Shown here piece after piece: positions 14,843-21,812 of a DNA stretch of 22,797 nucleotides. Source of the stretch: Pseudomonadota bacterium (GTDB taxonomy: Bacteria; Pseudomonadota; Alphaproteobacteria; Rhizobiales; Beijerinckiaceae); contig JAFAAP010000167.1 of assembly GCA_023426505.1 (NCBI GenBank), positions 1 to 22,797 on the forward strand, in the 5' to 3' direction. The notes beneath the pieces were generated by a model, which saw nothing but the letters and a program-made list of their open reading frames with translations, was not told the DNA's origin and made no database searches. A program made the translations under genes and the position numbers. Positions within the stretch are counted from its first letter, which is position 1. Each line of letters begins with the position of its first letter.

Positions 14843-15763
14843 ATGACCACAACCCTCCTTCTCGTCCAGGCCCTGAACGGCATACAGTTTGGGCTCATTC
14901 TCTTTCTCATCGCGGCCGGACTGACCCTGGTGTTCGGCGTGATGGACTTCATCAACCTCGCCCACGGCGTGCAGTACATGGTCGGCGCCTATCTGGTTGC
15001 CGCCTTCAGCGCCTGGACCGGAAGCTTCGGGTTGGCGCTTCTTCTTGCGCTCCCGACGGCCCTGGCCTTCGGTCTGCTCCTCGAGGTGCTCATCTTCCGG
15101 CATCTTTACGACCGCGATCATCTCGATCAGGTTCTCGCCACCTTCGGCGTCATCGTCTTCCTGAACCAGGCCGTGAAATTCGTCTGGGGCGCTGCCCCGC
15201 TGAACGTGCCGGTGCCGGAGATCCTGTCGGGCTCCGTCGAGATCGCGAACGGCCTTCTCTATCCGGTCTATCGTCTCGCCATCATAGCGGCCGGGCTTGC
15301 GGTCGCAGGCCTGCTCTACGTGCTCGTCAGCCATACCCGGGTCGGCATGCTGGTTCGCGCCGGCGCCACCAATGCCCAGATGGTCTCGGCCCTCGGCGTC
15401 AACATCCAACGGCTGTTCATGGTAGTTTTCGGCTTCGGCGCCATGCTGGCAGGCTTCGCCGGCGCCATGGTCGCGCCGATCCTCTCGGTGGAGCCCGGCA
15501 TGGGCGACAATATCCTGATCCTGGCCTTCGTGGTGATCGTCATCGGCGGCGTCGGCTCCATTCGCGGAGCGTTCCTGGCTGCCATCCTGATCGGCCTCGT
15601 CGATACGGTCGGGCGCACCTTCGCGCCAAACCTCCTGAGGTTCTTCCTCGATCCCGCAACCGCGAGCCAGACCGGACGCGCTATCGCCCCGATGCTGATC
15701 TACATCTTCATGGCGGCCGTCCTGTTCTTCCGGCCCTCGGGCCTCTTTCCCGCTAAACGCTAG
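14843..15763 (+). CDS. ABC transporter permease, LivH type
   Basis: A 306-residue integral membrane protein, hydrophobic through most of its length with about eight likely membrane segments. GLILFLIAAGLTLVFGVMDFINLAHG near the N-terminus is the hallmark of LivH permeases. The cytoplasmic coupling loop is around RAGATNAQMVSALGVN (about 178-193), where the ATPases dock. It would form a heterodimer with the LivM-type permease encoded 9 nt downstream. ATG at 14843 fits family length; a TTG at 14819 would add eight residues (SAVSEAP). A better-placed SD (GGAG, 14802-14805) precedes an ATG at 14815 that opens only a six-codon frame ending just before this start. Confidence 0.93.
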   Translation: MTTTLLLVQALNGIQFGLILFLIAAGLTLVFGVMDFINLAHGVQYMVGAYLVAAFSAWTGSFGLALLLALPTALAFGLLLEVLIFRHLYDRDHLDQVLATFGVIVFLNQAVKFVWGAAPLNVPVPEILSGSVEIANGLLYPVYRLAIIAAGLAVAGLLYVLVSHTRVGMLVRAGATNAQMVSALGVNIQRLFMVVFGFGAMLAGFAGAMVAPILSVEPGMGDNILILAFVVIVIGGVGSIRGAFLAAILIGLVDTVGRTFAPNLLRFFLDPATASQTGRAIAPMLIYIFMAAVLFFRPSGLFPAKR

Positions 15764-15772
15764 GGCGAAGCC

Positions 15773-16804
15773 ATGACCGAACTCGCCCAGACCCAAGCCG
15801 TTTCCGTCCGCTCCCCGGGCTGGCGGCCGGAACTCGTCCCCATCGTTCTCTTCGCCGCCTTCGCGGCGGCGCCGCTTCTGGCACCGGCCTCCGGCGCAGA
15901 AGGCTATGTCCTGTCCCTGCTGACCCGCGTGATGATCTTCGGCATTGCGGCCATGTCGCTCGACCTGATCCTGGGATATGGCGCGCTCGTCAGCTTCGGC
16001 CACGCGGCGTTCCTCGGCATCGGGGCCTATTCGGTGGGCATCCTTGCAAGCCACGGCATCGAGGACGTCCTGATCCAGGTTCCGGTCGCCCTCATCGGCT
16101 CGGCCCTGTTCGCGCTCGTGACGGGGGCGATCTCCCTCCGGACGAAGGGCGTTTACTTCATCATGATCACCCTGGCTTTCGGCCAGATGCTGTTCTTCCT
16201 CGCCACGTCCCTTGCGGCCTATGGCGGCGACGACGGCATGACGCTCCCGTCGCGCAGCCTCGTGGCAGGCTTTCCGCTCCTGAAGAGCGAGGCTGCCTTC
16301 TACTGGGTGAGTCTGCTCTGCCTTTTCGGGACCTATGCGTTCTCCCGATCTGTCGTCGCCTCGCGTTTCGGGCGGGTTCTTCGCGGCGCCAAGGAGAACC
16401 CGACCCGCATGGAGGCCATCGGCTTCCACCCATTCCGGTACCAGCTGGCGGCCTATGTGATCAGCGGCATGATAGCAGGGCTCGCGGGCTGCCTGATGGC
16501 GAACCAGGCCGAATTCGTGAGCCCAGCTTTCATGACCTGGCAGCGCTCGGGCGAGCTGATCTTCATGGTGGTGCTCGGCGGCCTCGGATCGCTTCACGGA
16601 GCCGTCATCGGCGCGGCCCTGTTCCTCTTGCTTGAGGAATTTCTGCCAGAGATCCTTCATACGGCAAGCTTCATGATGAACGATGCCTTCCGCTCGCACC
16701 TCGCCGAGAACTGGAAGATGGTGTTCGGCCCCCTTCTCATCCTGATCGTGCTGTTCGCCCGCGGCGGCATCATGGGACTTCTGCGGCGAGGCCACCATGG
16801 CTGA
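15773..16804 (+). CDS. ABC transporter permease, LivM type
   Basis: A 343-residue inner-membrane protein. SLDLILGYGALVSFGHAAFLGIGAY (about residues 63-87) and LRTKGVYFIMITLAFGQM (about 122-139) are characteristic LivM segments. FGRVLRGAKENPTRMEAIGFHPFRYQL is the cytoplasmic ATPase-coupling loop. A hydrophilic N-terminal tail of about 20 residues precedes the first membrane span. It follows the LivH-type gene by 9 nt, and its last 8 nt overlap the first ATPase gene, so translation of the two is likely coupled. With its partner it forms the translocation path for the ligand delivered by the binding protein. Confidence 0.93.
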   Translation: MTELAQTQAVSVRSPGWRPELVPIVLFAAFAAAPLLAPASGAEGYVLSLLTRVMIFGIAAMSLDLILGYGALVSFGHAAFLGIGAYSVGILASHGIEDVLIQVPVALIGSALFALVTGAISLRTKGVYFIMITLAFGQMLFFLATSLAAYGGDDGMTLPSRSLVAGFPLLKSEAAFYWVSLLCLFGTYAFSRSVVASRFGRVLRGAKENPTRMEAIGFHPFRYQLAAYVISGMIAGLAGCLMANQAEFVSPAFMTWQRSGELIFMVVLGGLGSLHGAVIGAALFLLLEEFLPEILHTASFMMNDAFRSHLAENWKMVFGPLLILIVLFARGGIMGLLRRGHHG

Positions 16805-17552
16805 GAACCTGCTCGACATCCGCAACCTGAGAAAGACCTATGGAGCACTGGTCGTCACGGACGACGTGAGCCTCGGCGTCCGCCCCGGAGAGCTTCACGC
16901 CATCATCGGGCCGAACGGCGCGGGCAAGACCACCCTCATCCACCAGATCTCCGGGATGCTGGGATCGAATTCCGGTCAGATCCTGTTCGACGGCCAGGAC
17001 ATCACGCGCCTACCCATGCATCAGCGGGTACGGCTGGGGCTCGCCCGATCGTTCCAGATCACGTCGGTTCTCCCCGCTTTCTCGGCCCTCGAGAACGTCG
17101 CAATGGCGGTGCAGGCCCGGTCAGGGTCCAGCTTCCGCTTCTTCGGCAACGCCACTCTCGAGGACGGCCTGAACGAGCAGGCCCTGGAATCCCTGTCTCT
17201 CGTCGGCCTCGGGGCCAGAGCGCGGGTGCCGGCCGGCCTCCTCTCCCATGGTGAGAAACGGCAGCTCGAGCTTGCGATCGGCCTGGCAACCAGGCCGAAG
17301 CTGCTGCTCCTCGACGAGCCTCTTGCGGGAACGGGCCACGACGATTCCCAGCGCGTGGTGGAGACGCTGAAGCGCCTGAAGGGGCAGATGACCATCGTTC
17401 TCATCGAGCACGACATGGATGCGGTCTTTTCCCTTGCCGATCGCGTCAGCGTCCTGGTCTACGGCAGAGTGATCGCGACCGATACGCCGGAACGGATCAG
17501 AGCGAATCCCGAAGTGCGCGCCGCCTATCTGGGCGAGGAGGAGATGGTCTGA
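16797..17552 (+). CDS. ABC transporter ATP-binding protein, LivG type
   Basis: A 251-residue cytoplasmic ATPase. Walker A is GPNGAGKT (38-45), the signature is LSHGE (149-153, the LivG variant of LSGGQ), Walker B with catalytic Glu is LLLLDEP (169-175), and the switch His205 lies in IEHDMDAVF. RSFQITSVLPAFSALENV is the Q-loop region. The C-terminal segment typical of LivG (RIRANPEVRAAYLGEEEMV) is present. It starts inside the permease gene (8-nt overlap) with GAGG five bases before ATG, and its stop overlaps the next start as TGATG. It pairs with the LivF-type ATPase to power import. Confidence 0.94.
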   Translation: MAENLLDIRNLRKTYGALVVTDDVSLGVRPGELHAIIGPNGAGKTTLIHQISGMLGSNSGQILFDGQDITRLPMHQRVRLGLARSFQITSVLPAFSALENVAMAVQARSGSSFRFFGNATLEDGLNEQALESLSLVGLGARARVPAGLLSHGEKRQLELAIGLATRPKLLLLDEPLAGTGHDDSQRVVETLKRLKGQMTIVLIEHDMDAVFSLADRVSVLVYGRVIATDTPERIRANPEVRAAYLGEEEMV

Positions 17553-18247
17553 TGTTGTCGGTCCGGCATCTGCAGGCGGGCTACGGTGCAGCCCAGGTCC
17601 TGTTCGACATCTCTCTCGACGTCGGTCCCGGAGAGGTCGTGACCCTTCTGGGGCGCAACGGGATGGGCAAGACCACCACCATCCGGTCGATCATGGGACT
17701 GCTCCGTCCCCTGGGAGGCGAAGTACGCTTCGACGGAGTAGCGGTGACCGGTCAGGCGCCCTACCGGGTCGCACAGACGGGTATTGGCCTTGTCCCCGAG
17801 GGCCGGCAGATCTTTCCGACGCTCACGGTCGAGGAAAATCTCGTCGCCACCTCGGCAACCCGTACAGGCCGCCGCTGGACCCTGGGGGCGGTCTATGAGC
17901 TGTTCCCACGCCTGAAGGAGCGCAGGAGCAACCTGGGTACGCAGCTCTCGGGCGGCGAGCAGCAGATGCTCGCCATCGGCAGAGCGCTCATGACGAACCC
18001 AAAGCTCCTCATCCTGGACGAGGCGACCGAGGGGCTCGCTCCCCTGATCAGGGCGGAAATCTGGTCCTGCCTGAAGCGTCTTCGGGGCGAGAAGCAATCG
18101 ATTCTGGTGATCGACAAGAACGTGGATGCGCTGGCGGGATTCGCCGACCGGCACGTGATCGTCGAGAAGGGGCGCTCCGTCTGGACGGGCACTAGCGCCG
18201 AACTCACGGCCGACACGACCCTGAAGGACCGCTATCTCCATGTCTGA
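17552..18247 (+). CDS. ABC transporter ATP-binding protein, LivF type
   Basis: A 231-residue ATPase with Walker A GRNGMGKT (34-41), Q-loop region GIGLVPEGRQIFPTLTVEENL, signature LSGGE (132-136) and Walker B LLILDEATEGLAP (152-164). The switch position reads IDKNVDAL; Asn in place of His is common in LivF proteins, where the partner subunit carries the His. It overlaps the LivG-type gene by one base (TGATG). The following hydrolase gene begins 17 nt after its stop, which suggests one transcript. Confidence 0.94.
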   Translation: MLSVRHLQAGYGAAQVLFDISLDVGPGEVVTLLGRNGMGKTTTIRSIMGLLRPLGGEVRFDGVAVTGQAPYRVAQTGIGLVPEGRQIFPTLTVEENLVATSATRTGRRWTLGAVYELFPRLKERRSNLGTQLSGGEQQMLAIGRALMTNPKLLILDEATEGLAPLIRAEIWSCLKRLRGEKQSILVIDKNVDALAGFADRHVIVEKGRSVWTGTSAELTADTTLKDRYLHV

Positions 18248-18264
18248 GCGGAGCACCGGACGCC

Positions 18265-19089
18265 ATGTCGCATCCCGCGATCGATCTCGAAGCTGAATAC
18301 AACAATCGTGCTCGCGTGCCCGACCATCCGGACCATATTGCAGGCTGGCATCGGGATGCCGCAGCCTACCGGGAATCGGCCACGTGCGAGCTCGATCTCC
18401 CCTATGGGGCCGGCGAGCGCAACCGGATCGACTTCTTCTATCCTGAGAGAGGTGATGTCGGAGGTCCCGTCGTCCTCTTCATCCACGGCGGCTACTGGCA
18501 GGCCCTCGACAAGTCATCCGCCAGCCATCTCGCCCGAGGGGCCAACCTTCGCGGCCTGACCGTGGCGGTGCCGAGCTACAGCCTCGCTCCGGGGGTCGGC
18601 CTCGCCACCATCATCAGTGAGATCGAGGCGGCAGCGGACTTCGTCATGGAGCGGACGGGCCGTGCGCTCGTGGCCTCGGGACACTCGGCCGGCGGCCACC
18701 TTTCGGCCTGCCTGATGGCACGGTCCGAGGCGGCCTCGAGAAGAGCCATACGGGCCGCGCTGCCGATCTCGGGCCTGTTCGACCTTGTCCCTCTCGTGCC
18801 GACCTCGATCAATAAAGCGCTCGGATTGACTCCTGAGGAGGCTCGTCGCCTGAGCCCTATCCATCGGCCGGCTCCCGCCGGAACCCATCTGATCGCGGCC
18901 GTCGGCGGAGCGGAGAGCGACGAATTCCGGCGGCAGAGCCGTATGGTCGCGGAGCAATGGGGAGAGGCCGGGGTCGTGACGAACCTGTACGAGGTTCCGG
19001 GCGCCCACCACTTCGACGTCATCAACGGCCTCGTCGGGCCGGATGATCTTCTCGTCGATGCCCTCGTCCGCCTCTCGACCGTTGCCTGA
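18265..19089 (+). CDS. Alpha/beta hydrolase of the kynurenine formamidase (arylformamidase) type
   Basis: A 274-residue alpha/beta hydrolase. HGGYW (74-78) is the oxyanion-hole motif of AFMID-type kynurenine formamidases. GHSAGGH carries nucleophile Ser141, and Asp219 (AESDEF) and His248 or His249 (GAHHFDV) complete the triad. The N-terminal EYNNRARVPDHPDHI also fits this family. The enzyme hydrolyses N-formylkynurenine to kynurenine and formate in tryptophan breakdown. It is the last gene of the importer operon opposite an anthranilate-type CoA pathway, which makes that substrate attractive. Related esterases and amidases share the motif, so another aryl amide or ester is possible. SD is weak. 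No signal peptide is seen, so it is cytoplasmic. Confidence 0.85.
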   Translation: MSHPAIDLEAEYNNRARVPDHPDHIAGWHRDAAAYRESATCELDLPYGAGERNRIDFFYPERGDVGGPVVLFIHGGYWQALDKSSASHLARGANLRGLTVAVPSYSLAPGVGLATIISEIEAAADFVMERTGRALVASGHSAGGHLSACLMARSEAASRRAIRAALPISGLFDLVPLVPTSINKALGLTPEEARRLSPIHRPAPAGTHLIAAVGGAESDEFRRQSRMVAEQWGEAGVVTNLYEVPGAHHFDVINGLVGPDDLLVDALVRLSTVA

Positions 19090-19134
19090 GTTTCATAAGG
19101 GAACTGCCTGAGCGCATCGCGGTTCTTCTTCCAT

Positions 19135-19154
19135 GCCGCATTGCAACATGCGGC
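19135..19154 (+). other. Stem-loop downstream of the hydrolase gene
   Basis: GCCGCAT (19135-19141) and ATGCGGC (19148-19154) form a perfect 7-bp stem with a 6-nt loop. It lies 46 nt after the hydrolase stop. No T-run follows, so it is not a textbook intrinsic terminator, but it may stabilise the operon's 3' end. The remainder of the 269-nt gap up to 19358 shows no convincing gene. Confidence 0.4.
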
Positions 19155-19358
19155 CGCTCGTCTCCTGGACATCGGCAGCATTGAGCCCGCAGACTGGCTC
19201 TTGCCCTATGTCAGAAGGCAAGTTCACGGGCCGGCGTCGATGTTTGCGGCTTCGTTTCCACTGCGTTCCATACCCGGACCTCCTTCTTGCGCGCGAGCGC
19301 GACCACCGTCGCATGCCGCAGTCGGCAGGACCCATTTGTTGATGTCTTGCGAGGAAAG

Positions 19359-20354
19359 ATGAACACCAACAGACGTTTCAGCCAAACCAGCCCCGACAAG
19401 GCGAATGATCTCTTCGCCAAGCTGCTCGACACGTCAGATACGGCGATCAAGACCCGCGAGAGGCTCTTCACGAGTCTGAAAGAGGAGCTGGAGCTCCTGG
19501 CCAATCTGCAGGAGCAGTACCTCTTTCCCGTCCTGAGGAAGCATGAGGACATGGCAGGCCTCGTTCAGGCCGCCACGAACGACAATCGTGAAACCAGTGC
19601 CTTGCTGGAGGAACTCGACCGGATGCCCAAGGGCAGCGGGGACTTCCTCAAGAAAATTGCCGAGTTGAGGAAGGTCTTTCAGCAGCATATCCGCGACGAC
19701 AAGAAGGAGCTTCTCCCGGCCGTGCTCAAGGTCCTGAGCGAGGACGAGGTCGAGGCCGTCGTCGAGAAGGTGGAAGACGAGATGGCGGCGGTCGAGGAAG
19801 CCAGACGCGCCGAGTCCGGCCTGCGGCGCGAGATCGTCTCGTACAGCCGCGATCTCGTCGGGGTCCCCGAGCGTGTCCAGGAGAACATGGCGGCGGCTAT
19901 CAGGACAGGGGTCGAGCGCTCGCAGGAAACCCTGCACAACGTCCAGGATGCGGTGCAGACTGGCCTTAACGTGAGCACCGAATTCGCTCAGCTTTACAGC
20001 GTACCGCTGAGTACGGGCCAGGAATTCGCCGGTCGTGCATCCCGGAATCTGCACGCGCTGGCGCAGTCGAACACGATCCTCGCCCGCGGCATGCAGGACG
20101 TTTCGCAGGAGTGGATCGGCTTGGCGCAGGAGCGCCTCCAGAAAAACATCGAGGGCCTTTCGGCGCTCTCTCACTGCCGGACTCTGGCCGAACTCCTGGA
20201 GGCACAGGGAGCCATCTTCCGGGACAACCTGACCCAGATGCTCGAGAACGGACGCCGGATTGTCGAGTTGTCGTCCCGGATCGCGAACGAGGCATCCCAT
20301 ACCTGGGCTGCTCAGCAGGAGACCGGCAGCCAGCGAGATAACCGCGCCGCGTGA
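19359..20354 (+). CDS. Hemerythrin-like/phasin fusion protein
   Basis: A 331-residue, mostly helical protein. Residues about 15-145 resemble an HHE cation-binding (hemerythrin-like) four-helix bundle: LKEELELLANLQEQYLFPVL and FQQHIRDDKKELLPAVLKVL match the usual E..LFP and H..EE segments. His110, Glu52 and Asp113/Asp114 are present, but other expected His positions are Leu or missing, so metal binding is uncertain. Residues about 230-315 match a phasin domain (SQEWIGLAQERLQKNIEGLSAL, CRTLAELLEAQGAIFRDNLTQML), which coats polyhydroxyalkanoate granules or acts in stress. ATG at 19359 follows GAGGAAAG; the open frame extends upstream without an SD. It appears to be its own unit. Confidence 0.85.
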   Translation: MNTNRRFSQTSPDKANDLFAKLLDTSDTAIKTRERLFTSLKEELELLANLQEQYLFPVLRKHEDMAGLVQAATNDNRETSALLEELDRMPKGSGDFLKKIAELRKVFQQHIRDDKKELLPAVLKVLSEDEVEAVVEKVEDEMAAVEEARRAESGLRREIVSYSRDLVGVPERVQENMAAAIRTGVERSQETLHNVQDAVQTGLNVSTEFAQLYSVPLSTGQEFAGRASRNLHALAQSNTILARGMQDVSQEWIGLAQERLQKNIEGLSALSHCRTLAELLEAQGAIFRDNLTQMLENGRRIVELSSRIANEASHTWAAQQETGSQRDNRAA

Positions 20355-20358
20355 ACGT

Positions 20359-20439
20359 GGCCGTAAGAGGCCAAAAAAAGGGCGCCCTTCGATAGGGCGC
20401 CCAAGACTCCGGCCTTCATGGGGCAGAAAAAGGTCGGAG
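20359..20439. terminator. Structured intergenic region with a minus-oriented intrinsic terminator
   Basis: GGGCGCCC (20380-20387) and GGGCGCCC (20395-20402) are self-complementary and form an 8-bp GC stem around a 7-nt loop. Seven A residues (20373-20379) lie on its left, so on the minus strand the hairpin is followed by seven T, a textbook intrinsic terminator. On the plus strand no T-run follows. A second stem, CTCCGGCC (20407-20414) with GGTCGGAG (20432-20439), is fully paired on the plus strand with one G-U. A weak GGCC/GGCC stem (20359-20372) precedes the A-run. Both flanking genes read rightward, so the minus-strand transcript being terminated is unexplained. The remaining gap to 20585 holds no gene I can support. 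Confidence 0.6.
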
Positions 20440-20585
20440 GTATTCAGTGAGTGTGGTACAGGACCTAAACGAGTCTGTCTCTTCGTGAAATCCCTAAGTA
20501 ACAATCCTACCCGAAAGAGTTCCCATCCCTCGGGCGGGCTATCGTCGTTCTGCCTGCCCCATCGCCCCTCTCAGAGGAGACTGCC

Positions 20586-21446
20586 ATGGCGGCTCATCCT
20601 GCGATCGCTCCCAGCCGCGTCGCCGTCATTACCGGAGCCGCCAGTGGCATCGGGCTCGCGACAGCAAAGCAACTCGCGCGCCTTGGCATGCGCGTCTGCC
20701 TCGCCGACCGTGACGCCGAAGTTCTCAACCGCGCCGCTGCCGAGGTGGCCGAAGCGGCTGGAGACGACGCGAAGATTCTTGGCATTCCAACAGATGTGAG
20801 CCGCCGCGAAGAGGTGCAGCACCTCAGGGACGCCGCCCTGGATGCCTTCGGCGAGGTGAGCTTTCTCATGAACAATGCCGGCGTCGAAGGACGGGGCCAG
20901 ATTTTCGGGGATCCGGAGCGCTGGAAAGCTACCCTGGACACCAATCTCTGGGGAGTCATCCACGGGGTGCAAGTCTTCGGGCCCGTCATGGCTGACCAGG
21001 GCACTCCCGGGGCCATCGTGAACACCGGCTCGAAGCAGGGCATCACGACGCCGCCCGGCGATACGGCCTACAACGTCTCGAAGGCGGGCGTGAAGGTCGT
21101 GACCGAGGCCCTCGCCCACGAGCTTCGCAACAGGCCGAACTGTCAAGTCACGGCCCACCTTCTCATCCCTGGCTTCGTTTATACGGGTTTCACGAAGGCC
21201 AAGGGAGTGACCGAGAAACCGGAGGGAGCCTGGTCGCCCGATCAGGTCGCGACGGCCCTGCTGGCCGGGATGGCCAGGGGCGATTTCTACATCCTGTGCC
21301 CGGACAACGAGACGACGCCCGAGATGGACCGCAAGCGCATTCGCTGGGCTGCGGAAGACCTCGTTCAGAACCGCCCTGCCCTCTCCCGCTGGCATCCGGA
21401 CTTCAAGGAAGCCTTCGCCCGCTACATGGCCGGGCCGGAGAGCTGA
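20586..21446 (+). CDS. SDR-family NAD(P)-dependent oxidoreductase
   Basis: A 286-residue classical short-chain dehydrogenase: nucleotide motif TGAASGIG (16-23), NNAG (96-99), and catalytic Ser149, Tyr162 and Lys166 (TGSKQGITTPPGDTAYNVSKAG). Asp41 after the second strand (LADRDAEVL) hints at NAD(H) preference. The tail (SRWHPDFKEAFARYMAG) is longer than in minimal SDRs. Substrate cannot be read from sequence. AGGAG lies six bases before the ATG. The DUF4186 gene follows after 9 nt, so the two may be co-transcribed. Nothing ties it to the aryl-CoA operon. Confidence 0.92.
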   Translation: MAAHPAIAPSRVAVITGAASGIGLATAKQLARLGMRVCLADRDAEVLNRAAAEVAEAAGDDAKILGIPTDVSRREEVQHLRDAALDAFGEVSFLMNNAGVEGRGQIFGDPERWKATLDTNLWGVIHGVQVFGPVMADQGTPGAIVNTGSKQGITTPPGDTAYNVSKAGVKVVTEALAHELRNRPNCQVTAHLLIPGFVYTGFTKAKGVTEKPEGAWSPDQVATALLAGMARGDFYILCPDNETTPEMDRKRIRWAAEDLVQNRPALSRWHPDFKEAFARYMAGPES

Positions 21447-21455
21447 GCCGCCCAC

Positions 21456-21812
21456 GTGACGACGGATCTCGACGACCTCTTCGAACGCCTGGGACGCTCC
21501 GCCTTCAGGCAACGTTTCCGGCTCGCGACCCGGGACAGGGACTATCTCGAGGCGAAGGGAATGGAGGCGGTCCTGTCTCACGCCAGGGATTTCATCGCCC
21601 GGCGGCTGGCGCCGCCGGAGCCTGTCAATGACGGCAAGCAGACCCCCTTTCGCGGCCATCCCGTCTTCGTTGCCCAGCATGCGACGGCGACCTGTTGCCG
21701 GGGCTGCCTCGCCAAGTGGCATGGGATCCCCAAGGGGCGAGCGCTCGGTGACGACGAACAGCGCCACGTGGTGGCAACCATCGAGCGATGGCTTCGCCGG
21801 CAGTCGCGCTAG
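21456..21812 (+). CDS. DUF4186-family protein
   Basis: A 118-residue small protein matching the DUF4186 pattern as I recall it: DLFERLGRSAFRQRF at the N-terminus, NDGKQTPFRGHPVFVAQHATATCCRGCLAKWH in the middle, and a terminal helix. His75, Cys80, Cys81, Cys84 and His89 cluster in a way that could bind a metal, but no biochemical function is known to me. It starts at GTG 21456; the SD is weak (GGAG is about 15 bases away), so translation may depend on the SDR gene 9 nt upstream. Its TAG stop overlaps the stop of the opposing aldo/keto reductase gene. Confidence 0.85.
   Translation: MTTDLDDLFERLGRSAFRQRFRLATRDRDYLEAKGMEAVLSHARDFIARRLAPPEPVNDGKQTPFRGHPVFVAQHATATCCRGCLAKWHGIPKGRALGDDEQRHVVATIERWLRRQSR

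Noticed and set aside
14714..16825. 703-residue open frame on the minus strand antisense to the two permease genes
   Set aside because: The plus strand encodes clear LivH and LivM permeases. The antisense product is a low-complexity, charged (E/H/D/R-rich) translation with no recognisable domain, as expected for the reverse of hydrophobic, GC-rich codons.
20571..21767. 398-residue minus-strand frame antisense to the SDR and DUF4186 genes
   Set aside because: Both plus-strand genes are recognised families with intact motifs. The antisense frame is a GC-codon artefact, so it is also not the gene served by the minus-oriented terminator at 20380.
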